From: Paracoccaceae bacterium
Lineage (GTDB): Bacteria > Pseudomonadota > Alphaproteobacteria > Rhodobacterales > Rhodobacteraceae
Direction of reading: 5' to 3'
Assembly (NCBI GenBank): GCA_018222665.1
Contig: JAAEZW010000101.1
Coordinates: 1-6,685, forward strand
Length of the DNA: 6,685 nt
The notes under the pieces are model-generated. The model worked only from the letters and a program-made list of their open reading frames with translations, did not search any database and was not told the DNA's origin. The position numbers were made by a program, and so were the translations under genes. This document shows positions 1-6,086 of the stretch, one piece after another. Position 1 is the first letter of the stretch; each line of letters starts with the position of its first letter.

Positions 1-1
1 A

Positions 2-397
2 TATCGTGGTGCTCCCTACATCGCCGTTTGGACACCCCCATCCTTCTTGGTGCATGTGAACAATTTGTTGATGGTCGTGGCCGTTGCGGTGTTTGCGATG
101 TCCCATACCAAGGGTCGCTTGCGCGGGCGTATGCGTCACCCGATGCTGACATCTGTGAAACTGTGGTCGGTGGCACACCTGTTGGTGAACGGTGATTTGG
201 CGTCAATCATCCTGTTTGGCGGGATGTTGGTTTGGGCGGTTGGATCCGTTATTATGATCAATCGCGCCGAAACCTGGGAACGTCCCGCACCTGGCGATAA
301 GGGCCGCGATGTTATTTTCATTGTTATCACGGTTGTGACATTTGCCGTAATGGTTGGCATTCACATGGCGCTGGGCGTCAATCCATTTCCAGGGTGA
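2..397 (+). CDS. nnrU: NnrU family membrane protein, 5'-truncated by the window edge
   Basis: The frame is open from base 2 with no stop upstream, so the window holds roughly the C-terminal two thirds of a gene whose start lies outside. The readable protein begins YRGAPYIAVW. It contains the NnrU family signatures VNNLLMVVAVAVF, a SHTKGRLRGRMRHPM stretch, and KLWSVAHLLVNGD. At least three hydrophobic segments are visible (around NNLLMVVAVAVF, ASIILFGGMLVWAVGSVIM and VIFIVITVVTFAVMVGI), fitting an inner-membrane protein. NnrU proteins were named for genetic linkage to nitrite and nitric-oxide reduction. Many copies, including ones beside central-carbon genes as here, have no demonstrated role. 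The TTG/GTG codons near base 47 are not the true start, because family-like sequence continues upstream of them. The gene ends three bases before the next ORF, suggesting co-transcription with it and mch. The family call is firm; the function is not. Confidence 0.85.
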   Translation, partial: YRGAPYIAVWTPPSFLVHVNNLLMVVAVAVFAMSHTKGRLRGRMRHPMLTSVKLWSVAHLLVNGDLASIILFGGMLVWAVGSVIMINRAETWERPAPGDKGRDVIFIVITVVTFAVMVGIHMALGVNPFPG

Positions 398-400
398 TGC

Positions 401-607
401 ATGAGCACGCTTTACCGTTTGCTGACCGAGGATGATACCTCTGATTTTTGTCACAAAGTGACTCTTGCCCTGTCCAAGGGCTGGGACCTTTATGGCGATC
501 CGCAATACGCCTTTGACCAAAGCAGCGGGAAAATGCGCTGCGCACAGGCGGTGATCAAGCAGGTTGAGGCGCAGTATGCGCCCGACATGAAACTAGGAGA
601 GCAATAA
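401..607 (+). CDS. DUF1737 domain-containing small protein
   Basis: This 68-residue soluble protein matches the DUF1737 pattern: an opening YRLLTEDD, then FCHKVTLALSKGWDLYGDP in the middle, and a C-terminal QAVIKQV. No signal peptide or membrane helix is visible. DUF1737 is a short, widespread domain of unknown function, usually standing alone. The ATG lies three bases after the nnrU stop. The TAA stop shares its last base with the ATG of mch (TAATG), so translation of the two is probably coupled. This gene sits between nnrU and mch in the same orientation, which suggests a conserved housekeeping neighbour rather than a horizontally acquired gene. The family assignment comes from recalled motif similarity; no function is claimed. 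Confidence 0.82.
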   Translation: MSTLYRLLTEDDTSDFCHKVTLALSKGWDLYGDPQYAFDQSSGKMRCAQAVIKQVEAQYAPDMKLGEQ

Positions 608-1638
608 TGACCAAGACCAACCCGGGTCGGTTTTTCGAAGACTACAGCATTGGCCATGTGATTGACCACGCCGTTCCACGTACCGTTTCAGGTGGGGAAC
701 GCGCGCTCTATCATGCGCTATATCCTGCGCGTCATGCCGTGTATTCTTCTGATGAATTTGCACGCGGGTGTGGTCTTGCGAAATCTCCGATTGATGATTT
801 GGCGGCATTCCATGTGGTGTTCGGGAAAACCGTTCCAGATGTGTCACTGAATGCGGTTGCAAACCTTGGGTATGCAGAAGGGCGCTGGATATTACCCGTT
901 TATGAGGGCGACACACTGCGATCACGTTCAACTGTGATCGGGCTGAAACAGAATTCCAATGGTAAGACGGGCGTGGTTTATGTGCGCACCCAAGGGCTTA
1001 ATCAAAACGACGAAGTGGTCATGGAATATGTCCGCTGGGTCATGGTGCGCAAACGCGACGTCGCAGCACCCGCGTCTGAGACCGTCGTCCCAGAATTGGC
1101 CAAGGCCCTAAGCCCAAATGATTTGGTGTTGCCCGCAGGATTAAATTTTTCAAACTATGACTTCACACTGGCGGGGGAACCACATCGCTGGGCCGATTAT
1201 CAGGTGGGTGAAATCATTGATCACGTCGATGGTGTCACGATCGAAGAGGCCGAACATATGATGGCAACGCGCCTGTGGCAAAATACGGCCAAGGTGCATT
1301 TTGATGCGACTTTCCGTCCCGACGGCCAGCGCCTGATTTATGGGGGGCACGTAATTTCAATGGCGCGCACGCTGTCCTTTAATGGCTTGGCCAACGCACA
1401 GATGATTGTTGGCCTGAATGGCGGTGCCCATGCAAACCCATGTTTCGCGGGCGATACGGTCAAAGCATGGTCCGAAGTTTTGGATCGGGCCGAAACGGAT
1501 CACCCCGGCGTGGGTTTATTGCGCTTGCGCTTGGTTGCGACCAAGGGTGCACATCCCAAAGAGTTGCGCGGCGAAGACGGTAAATACAATTCCGATGTGC
1601 TGCTTGATCTGGATTACTGGGCCGTGTGTCCCGTTTGA
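607..1638 (+). CDS. mch: Mesaconyl-CoA hydratase (beta-methylmalyl-CoA dehydratase), MaoC-like double hotdog
   Basis: A 343-residue protein, the usual length for Mch of Rhodobacter-type bacteria. It is recognisable by the N-terminal NPGRFFEDYSIGHVIDHA, the central VSLNAVANLGYAEGR, NSNGKTGVVYVR and YVRWVMVRKRD. The second half contains YQVGEIIDHVDG, EEAEHMMATRLWQNTAKVHF and YGGHVISMARTLSFNGLAN. The halves at about 10-160 and 190-340 look like tandem MaoC/hotdog units. Mch reversibly hydrates mesaconyl-CoA to beta-methylmalyl-CoA in the ethylmalonyl-CoA pathway of acetyl-CoA assimilation, in the cytoplasm. Beta-methylmalyl-CoA is then cleaved to glyoxylate and propionyl-CoA, and propionyl-CoA feeds succinyl-CoA. 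The ATG overlaps the preceding stop and has AGGAGA (596-601) at good spacing. The gene is intact. No terminator is evident directly after it. A generic MaoC dehydratase is the fallback name. Confidence 0.9.
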   Translation: MTKTNPGRFFEDYSIGHVIDHAVPRTVSGGERALYHALYPARHAVYSSDEFARGCGLAKSPIDDLAAFHVVFGKTVPDVSLNAVANLGYAEGRWILPVYEGDTLRSRSTVIGLKQNSNGKTGVVYVRTQGLNQNDEVVMEYVRWVMVRKRDVAAPASETVVPELAKALSPNDLVLPAGLNFSNYDFTLAGEPHRWADYQVGEIIDHVDGVTIEEAEHMMATRLWQNTAKVHFDATFRPDGQRLIYGGHVISMARTLSFNGLANAQMIVGLNGGAHANPCFAGDTVKAWSEVLDRAETDHPGVGLLRLRLVATKGAHPKELRGEDGKYNSDVLLDLDYWAVCPV

Positions 1639-1653
1639 TTGCACGGATCTAAA

Positions 1654-1683
1654 TTGACCCCTTCGTGACCTGTTCTGTATCCT
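1654..1683 (+). promoter_or_regulatory. Possible sigma-70 promoter ahead of the peptidase pseudogene
   Basis: TTGACC (1654-1659) and TATCCT (1678-1683) lie 18 bases apart in the short gap between mch and the decayed peptidase ORF, about 30 bases before its ATG. The -35 box is good and the -10 box moderate. Only the pattern supports this call. The same stretch contains ACCCCTT (1657-1663), which can pair with AAGGGGT (1699-1705) over the pseudogene's ribosome binding site. Confidence 0.3.
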
Positions 1684-1711
1684 TATCGCCAATGGTAAAA
1701 GGGGTGCATCT

Positions 1712-2425
1712 ATGCGGTTTATTTTTGGGGGCATAGGAACCTGCGCAGCGCTGGTATTCGCAAATTTTGCAGGCGCGAGTGAAGAAGACGGTTTTGTGAC
1801 ATCAAACCTGATTTCTGTTTTTTATCATTAACTTGGCAATGCATTGATTGATACCATGCAGGTTCCTATCTTTGGCCAAGAAGAAGATGCCGCAGATGTG
1901 TTTTCACTATTGCTTATTGATGAAATATTTGAACCAGAAAGTGCCGATATCATCGCCTATGACGCCGCATTTGGATTTCATGCAGAGGCCCAAGAAAATA
2001 CACTTGCATTTTGGGATGTGCACGGGCCAGAAGAATGCGTTATTACAATTTGGTTTGTATTTTTTTAAGGCTCTAATCCCGATCTGCGGGAGGAGCTGGC
2101 CCAAGAACTGGGACTTCCAGAAGAGCGTGCGATCAGTTGCTCAGAGGAATATGAACTTGCCATCGACAGCTGGGGTAGCGTTTTACAAGATATGGAGGAT
2201 GGCACAGGCAAGTTGCGTTTAACGGGTCCATCAAATTGTACCATGTATCCTATAATTCGCCAAGAAATTGAAAGCTTTAACATTATTTTTGGGTTTCCAT
2301 CCGATGTCGGCGTCACGATCGAAAAATGCGGAGGAGCAAACGCCTATTACGACCCGCCGGAGGCATCGATCACGATTTGCACCGAGTTTGATGCGCATTT
2401 AAGGCAGCAATTTGATAATTTGTGA
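1712..2425 (+). pseudogene. Decayed secreted DUF4344-type zinc metallopeptidase
   Basis: Reading one frame from ATG 1712 (ribosome site AAAGGGG at 1698-1704) gives a signal peptide, MRFIFGGIGTCAALVFANFA followed by GASEEDG, then FYH. A TAA (1829-1831) stands where the catalytic Glu of HELGH is expected. Reading on gives LGNALID, so the second motif His is Asn. PIFGQEEDAADVFSLLLID follows, the DUF4344 hallmark after HExxH. After HGPEE (2021-2035) the frame slips: RYYNLVC is read at 2038-2058 in another frame. The original frame resumes at GSNPDLREELAQELGLPEER (2069 on), so a one-base loss near 2036 was offset by a one-base gain in the T-tract at 2060-2066. The slip also creates TAA 2066-2068. 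The C-terminus (EKCGGANAYYDPPEASITIC, then EFDAHLRQ) is still recognisable and ends at TGA 2423-2425. Total span is about 238 codons. The family is normally a periplasmic or secreted putative peptidase of unknown substrate. With both motif residues lost, catalysis is very unlikely. Confidence 0.85.
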
Positions 2426-2455
2426 TCACGCAATATTATGCCGTGATCACAAATT
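2417..2455. repeat. Perfect 14-bp inverted repeat (hairpin or paired operator)
   Basis: AATTTGTGATCACG (2417-2430) and CGTGATCACAAATT (2442-2455) are exact reverse complements around an 11-base loop. The pseudogene's TGA stop lies inside the left arm. Each arm carries the self-palindrome GTGATCAC (2422-2429 and 2443-2450), spaced exactly 21 bp apart, two helical turns. As RNA this is a strong hairpin and could end or protect the upstream transcript, but no U-run follows on the plus strand, only A-rich sequence. As DNA it resembles two same-face binding sites upstream of sdhC. The repeat itself is certain; its role is not. Confidence 0.8.
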
Positions 2456-2457
2456 GT

Positions 2458-2474
2458 AAAAAAGTTTAAAAAAA
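2458..2474. promoter_or_regulatory. Phased A-tracts upstream of the sdh promoter
   Basis: A6 (2458-2463) and A7 (2468-2474) have centres 10.5 bp apart, one helical turn, the classical arrangement for intrinsic DNA bending. They lie about 60-75 bp upstream of the TATAAT at 2534. They could act as an UP-like or curvature element, or mark binding by a nucleoid protein. This is inferred from sequence pattern only. Confidence 0.35.
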
Positions 2475-2506
2475 CCTCTGCCAAACCTATGCTGGGGACT
2501 GGTTTT

Positions 2507-2527
2507 GTCTTAATTATCCGTTAAGAC
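2507..2527. promoter_or_regulatory. 7-bp dyad overlapping the sdh promoter -35 region (candidate operator)
   Basis: GTCTTAA (2507-2513) and TTAAGAC (2521-2527) are perfect inverted arms with a 7-base spacer. The dyad ends seven bases before the perfect -10 box, so a bound protein would cover the -35 position. No good -35 hexamer exists at standard spacing, which would fit a promoter that depends on an activator or is blocked by a repressor. The regulator is not identifiable. Confidence 0.45.
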
Positions 2528-2533
2528 GTCGAA

Positions 2534-2539
2534 TATAAT
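2534..2539 (+). promoter_or_regulatory. -10 element TATAAT of the probable sdhCDAB promoter
   Basis: A perfect TATAAT lies 43 bases before the sdhC ATG, placing a start site near 2546 and a leader of about 35 bases. The best -35 candidate at 18-bp spacing is TTAATT (2510-2515), which is weak. The sdhC ribosome site GAAAGG (2567-2572) follows. Confidence 0.55.
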
Positions 2540-2581
2540 TTCGCGCATGAACGACGCGCACCAACCGAAAGGCTGAATAAG

Positions 2582-2965
2582 ATGGCTGATGTGAACCGCG
2601 GCAATCGACCGCTGTCCCCTCATTTAATGATTTATCGCCCGCAATTGACTTCGATCAGTTCAATTTTGGTGCGTATCACAGGCAACGCTCTGATTGTCGC
2701 AGGAATTTTGATCGTTTGGTGGTTGTTCGCGGCTGCCACGTCGGCCGAGTATTTTTCGATGGCGGATGCGGTTATGACCAGCTGGTTTGGGAAGCTTGTT
2801 ATGCTTGGGTCGATCTGGGCGCTTTGGTATCACACGTTGGGTGGTGTACGCCATTTGATTTGGGACAACGCTGTGGCACTGGACATCCCGACCGCAGAGA
2901 AACTGGGTTGGACCGTCGTTGTCGGATCCTTTGTGTTAACCGCGATCACCGTCGCAGTGTTGTAA
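2582..2965 (+). CDS. sdhC: Succinate dehydrogenase cytochrome b556 subunit (SdhC)
   Basis: A 127-residue membrane anchor of complex II with the family opening RPLSPHLMIYRPQLTSISSI. It has three hydrophobic helices (about 28-50, 63-85 and 108-127). Ser27 and Arg31 in SSILVRITG match the quinone-site Ser and Arg of the E. coli subunit. His84 in LWYHTLGGVRHLIWD matches the axial haem b ligand, and His91 is also present. Val30 stands where E. coli has His30; I recall this position not being His in related alphaproteobacteria, so I do not treat it as damage. With SdhD it binds haem b and ubiquinone in the inner membrane and holds SdhAB on the cytoplasmic face. The ATG is preceded by GAAAGG nine bases upstream. 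It is the first gene of the operon, and sdhD starts 10 bases after its stop. Confidence 0.95.
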   Translation: MADVNRGNRPLSPHLMIYRPQLTSISSILVRITGNALIVAGILIVWWLFAAATSAEYFSMADAVMTSWFGKLVMLGSIWALWYHTLGGVRHLIWDNAVALDIPTAEKLGWTVVVGSFVLTAITVAVL

Positions 2966-2975
2966 GGGGGTTGTG

Positions 2976-3347
2976 ATGCGTTACTTAACAGACCGCAAAC
3001 GCGCAATTGGCATGGGCAGTGCAAAGTCAGGGACAGCGCATTTTTGGGCGATGAAAGTCAGCTCCTTTGCACTTCTTATCCTGATTCCAGTGTTCGTCTT
3101 TACCTTTGGCACAATCGTTGGCGAAGACTATGCCACCGTGACCGCATATTTCGCCCATCCGCTCCCCGCATTGATCGCCGCGCTGACACTGATCGTTGGG
3201 TTTGAACATTTCCAATCCGGTGCGCAAGTATTGATCGAAGATTATGTGCACGGGTTCGCACAAAAAATCACCATCATCTTAATCAAGTGCATTTCATACG
3301 GTCTAATGGCCATGGGTTTGTTCGCAATTGCAAAACTGGCACTCTAA
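2976..3347 (+). CDS. sdhD: Succinate dehydrogenase hydrophobic membrane anchor (SdhD)
   Basis: A 123-residue anchor subunit beginning MRYLTDRKRAIGMGSAKSGT, the usual alphaproteobacterial SdhD N-terminus. A GTG lies immediately before at 2973, but ATG 2976 fits that opening and sits six bases after the AGGGGG ribosome site (2964-2969), so it is preferred. Three hydrophobic helices lie near 28-48, 60-78 and 98-121. GFEHFQSGAQVLIEDYVHG carries the haem/quinone signature HX10DY, with His78 as haem b ligand and Asp89-Tyr90 at the ubiquinone pocket. It completes the haem b and quinone site with SdhC. It ends 12 bases before sdhA, with the sdhA ribosome site GAGG (3348-3351) in the gap. The gene is intact and the assignment firm. 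Confidence 0.94.
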   Translation: MRYLTDRKRAIGMGSAKSGTAHFWAMKVSSFALLILIPVFVFTFGTIVGEDYATVTAYFAHPLPALIAALTLIVGFEHFQSGAQVLIEDYVHGFAQKITIILIKCISYGLMAMGLFAIAKLAL

Positions 3348-3359
3348 GAGGCGAAGCAG

Positions 3360-5165
3360 ATGACAGAATATACATACGAAACACATGAATATGACGTTGT
3401 TGTTGTGGGCGCTGGCGGTGCTGGTTTGCGCGCAACATTGGGCATGGCAGAGCAGGGTTTGCGCACTGCCTGTGTGACCAAGGTTTTCCCAACCCGTTCA
3501 CACACTGTGGCGGCGCAGGGCGGCATTGCGGCGTCACTATCCAACATGGGTCCTGACCATTGGCAGTGGCACATGTATGACACCGTCAAGGGATCAGATT
3601 GGTTGGGTGACACGGATGCAATGGAATACCTTGCCCGTGAAGCGCCCAAGGCGGTTTATGAATTGGAACATTACGGCGTTCCTTTCAGCCGTACGGAAGA
3701 GGGTAAAATTTACCAACGCCCGTTTGGTGGTCACACCACAGAATTTGGCGAAGGCCCTCCCGTTCAACGAACCTGTGCCGCTGCGGACCGTACAGGCCAC
3801 GCGATTTTGCACACGCTTTATGGTCAGTCCCTGAAAAACAACGCAGAATTTTACATCGAATATTTCGCGATTGATCTGATCATGTCAGACGATGGCCAAT
3901 GCCAGGGTGTTGTATGTTGGAAATTGGACGATGGGACATTCCACGTCTTTAATGCGAAAATGGTTGTTTTGGCGACTGGCGGATATGGCCGTGCCTATTT
4001 CAGCGCGACATCTGCACATACCTGTACTGGGGACGGCGGCGGCATGGTTGCCCGCGCGGGTCTGCCATTGCAGGATATGGAATTTGTTCAGTTCCACCCA
4101 ACAGGCATCTATGGGTCTGGCTGTTTGATTACAGAAGGTGCACGCGGGGAAGGCGGATACCTGACCAACTCAGAAGGCGAGCGTTTCATGGAACGCTACG
4201 CACCCCACTACAAAGACCTTGCGCCGCGTGATTATGTATCACGCTGTATGACAATGGAAATTCGTGAAGGCCGCGGTGTCGGTGCGGGTGGCGACCACAT
4301 CCATCTAAACCTAAGCCACTTACCAGCGGATGCCTTGGCAGAACGTCTGCCTGGTATTTCAGAAAGCGCGAAAATTTTCGCAGGTGTTGATGTGACCAAA
4401 GAACCGATCCCGGTTCTGCCAACTGTTCACTATAACATGGGCGGCGTTCCAACAAACTATTGGGGTGAGGTTTTAAACCCATCTGCCGAAGATCCAAATG
4501 CAATCGTACCTGGCCTTATGGCTGTGGGTGAAGCGGGCTGCGCCTCGGTTCACGGTGCAAACCGTTAGGGGTCAAACTCATTGATTGACTTGGTTGTCTT
4601 TGGACGCGCCGCGGCGATCCGCGCAGGTCAGATCGTGGATGCAAATGCTGCAAACCCTGTGTTGAATCAAGCCTCTGTTGATCAGGCCTTTGATCGTTTT
4701 GATGGATTGCGTCATTCCAAGGGCGCATTGCCAACAGCAGATTTGCGTTTGGAAATGCAGCGCACCATGCAAGAGGACGCGGCGGTGTTCCGTACATCTG
4801 AAACATTGGCGCAAGGCGTTGAAAAAATGACGGCGATCGCAACGAAAATGGATGATATCCAAGTGACAGATCGGTCGCTGGTTTGGAACAGTGATCTGAT
4901 GGAAACATTGGAATTGACAAACTTAATGCCAAACGCGCTTGCCACAATCGCGGGGGCCGAAGCACGCAAAGAAAGCCGTGGCGCCCATGCGCATGAGGAT
5001 TTCACGGAGCGTGATGATGACAATTGGCGTGTGCACACAATCGCGAAAGTCGAAGGCAAAGATGTCGATCTTAGCTATCGTCCAGTGATTGTTGATCCGC
5101 TGACCACAGAAGGTCAGGGCGGTATTTCGCTTGAAAAGATCGCGCCAAAGGTTCGCACGTTCTAA
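3360..5165 (+). pseudogene. sdhA: Succinate dehydrogenase flavoprotein (SdhA), interrupted by an in-frame amber codon
   Basis: The full frame spans 601 codons plus stop, normal for SdhA, but codon 403 is TAG (4566-4568). Upstream, 402 residues carry the dinucleotide-binding [13 protein letters not shown] (13-25) and the covalent-FAD His48 in [10 protein letters not shown]. The succinate/fumarate site is also there: His246 in QFHPTG, Arg290 in APRDYVSR, His357 in TVHYNMGG and Arg402 in HGANR. After the stop the same frame continues GSNSLIDLVVFGRAAAIRAG. It runs on through a helical and C-terminal region (DRSLVWNSDLMETLELTNL, then RKESRGAHAHEDF) to TAA 5163-5165. The family motif is HGANRLG-NSL, so the stop replaces Leu, most simply TTG to TAG by one T-to-A change at 4567. 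SdhA oxidises succinate to fumarate through FAD. The truncated protein would lose part of the FAD fold and the C-terminal domain, and should be inactive. Absence of any other lesion points to a very recent mutation or a sequencing error. Confidence 0.9.
4566..4568 (+). other. Premature TAG stop in sdhA
   Basis: This is the amber codon at SdhA position 403, directly after the substrate-binding Arg402. The bases that follow (GGG TCA AAC TCA TTG) stay in the sdhA frame, so it is a substitution and not a frameshift. The change also forms AGGGG (4567-4571), nine bases before an in-frame TTG (4581), a weak possible restart signal. Confidence 0.9.
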
Positions 5166-5239
5166 TGTCACTGCAATCGCAATTATGACTTGTCCAGACC
5201 GATTTTAACGCCAGCTAAGGCATAGAAAGGAACTACATT

Positions 5240-6019
5240 ATGGTTCAATTTGCACTGCCCAAAAATTCGCGTGTGAAACGTGGAAAAACATGGTCTAAGC
5301 CAGAAGGCGCAACCAATTTGCGCAAATTTGATATCTATCGCTGGACGCCAGATGATGGTGAAAACCCACGCGTTGATACCTATTTCGTGGACATGGATAC
5401 CTGTGGCCCGATGGTTTTGGATGCGTTGATTAAGATCAAAAACGAAATTGATCCAACCCTGACGTTCCGCCGGTCTTGTCGCGAGGGGATTTGTGGATCG
5501 TGTGCGATGAACATCGATGGGATCAACACATTGGCCTGTATCTATGGTATGGATGAAATTAAGGGCGATGTGAAAATCTATCCTTTGCCACACATGCCTG
5601 TGGTCAAGGATTTGATCCCCGATTTGACGCATTTCTACGCACAACACGCATCAATCATGCCGTGGTTGGAAACAAAAACAAACCGTCCTGCAAAGGAATG
5701 GAAACAGTCAATTGAGGACCGCAAAAAACTTGATGGACTATATGAATGTGTGATGTGCGCGTCTTGCTCAACGTCCTGCCCATCCTATTGGTGGAACGGC
5801 GATCGCTATCTGGGCCCAGCAGCACTATTGCATGCCTATCGCTGGATCATCGATAGCCGCGATGAAGCCACGGGCGAACGTTTGGACGAATTGGAAGATC
5901 CGTTTAAATTGTACCGCTGCCACACAATCATGAACTGTGCGAAAACCTGCCCCAAGGGATTGAACCCCGCCAAGGCGATTGCCGAAATCAAAAAGATGAT
6001 GGTGGAACGCACAATCTAA
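5240..6019 (+). CDS. sdhB: Succinate dehydrogenase iron-sulfur subunit (SdhB)
   Basis: A 259-residue protein with all cluster ligands. The N-terminal ferredoxin-like domain has Cys80, Cys85, Cys88 and Cys100 (CREGICGSC and LAC) for [2Fe-2S]. The C-terminal domain has Cys170, Cys173, Cys176 and Cys237 for [4Fe-4S], and Cys180, Cys227 and Cys233 for [3Fe-4S], within [18 protein letters not shown] and [14 protein letters not shown]. Trp185 of the YWWN motif matches the Trp lining the ubiquinone site in E. coli. SdhB carries electrons from SdhA FAD to quinone at SdhCD. The ATG has AAAGGA (5226-5231) upstream. The 74-base gap after sdhA is longer than the other gaps in the operon and holds no ORF or clear structure. 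The gene is intact and well conserved, which matters when judging the sdhA stop upstream. Confidence 0.97.
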   Translation: MVQFALPKNSRVKRGKTWSKPEGATNLRKFDIYRWTPDDGENPRVDTYFVDMDTCGPMVLDALIKIKNEIDPTLTFRRSCREGICGSCAMNIDGINTLACIYGMDEIKGDVKIYPLPHMPVVKDLIPDLTHFYAQHASIMPWLETKTNRPAKEWKQSIEDRKKLDGLYECVMCASCSTSCPSYWWNGDRYLGPAALLHAYRWIIDSRDEATGERLDELEDPFKLYRCHTIMNCAKTCPKGLNPAKAIAEIKKMMVERTI

Positions 6020-6025
6020 AGTATT

Positions 6026-6047
6026 TCGGATCACTTGCGTGATCCGA
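6026..6047. repeat. Hairpin immediately after sdhB
   Basis: TCGGATCAC (6026-6034) pairs perfectly with GTGATCCGA (6039-6047) around a TTGC tetraloop, starting seven bases after the sdhB stop. No T-run follows. It probably acts with the next hairpin as a tandem 3' end, or protects the sdh mRNA from 3' exonucleases. Confidence 0.6.
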
Positions 6048-6049
6048 CC

Positions 6050-6086
6050 AGCGCAGTCCTCCTTCGGGTGACCGCGCTTTTTATTT
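6050..6086 (+). terminator. Rho-independent terminator of the sdh operon
   Basis: AGCGCAGTC (6050-6058) pairs with GACCGCGCT (6070-6078) with a single A/C mismatch. The inner part closes CC/GG around a TTCG-type loop, and the stem is followed by TTTTTATTT (6078-6086). The stem is GC-rich and the T-tail lies on the plus strand, so it ends transcription coming from sdhB. Its tail overlaps the stop codon of the convergent small gene on the minus strand. Confidence 0.8.

Noticed and set aside
1848..2222. 124-residue plus-strand ORF overlapping the peptidase remnant
   Set aside because: It is in another frame, has low-complexity unlikely composition and no family signature. The signal peptide, EEDAAD and C-terminal motifs all lie in the 1712 frame.
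2671..2673. Val30 of SdhC in place of the His seen in the E. coli quinone-site motif
   Set aside because: I recall alphaproteobacterial SdhC proteins having non-His residues here. The haem ligand His84 and the quinone-site Ser27 and Arg31 are kept.
1829..4568. Stop-codon recoding (TAA and TAG read as sense) to explain both interrupted genes
   Set aside because: The two stops replace different residues (Glu and Leu), and ordinary genes in the window end in TAA (DUF1737, sdhC, sdhD, sdhB) and TGA (nnrU, mch). The peptidase gene has other lesions as well, so a changed code is not supported.
4516..4965. 149-residue minus-strand ORF opposite sdhA
   Set aside because: It is a shadow of the conserved sdhA C-terminal coding frame, with arginine/proline-rich composition and no independent ribosome site.
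5183..5647. 154-residue minus-strand ORF opposite sdhB
   Set aside because: It lies opposite the strongly conserved SdhB ferredoxin domain and shows no recognisable domain, so it is an antisense shadow.
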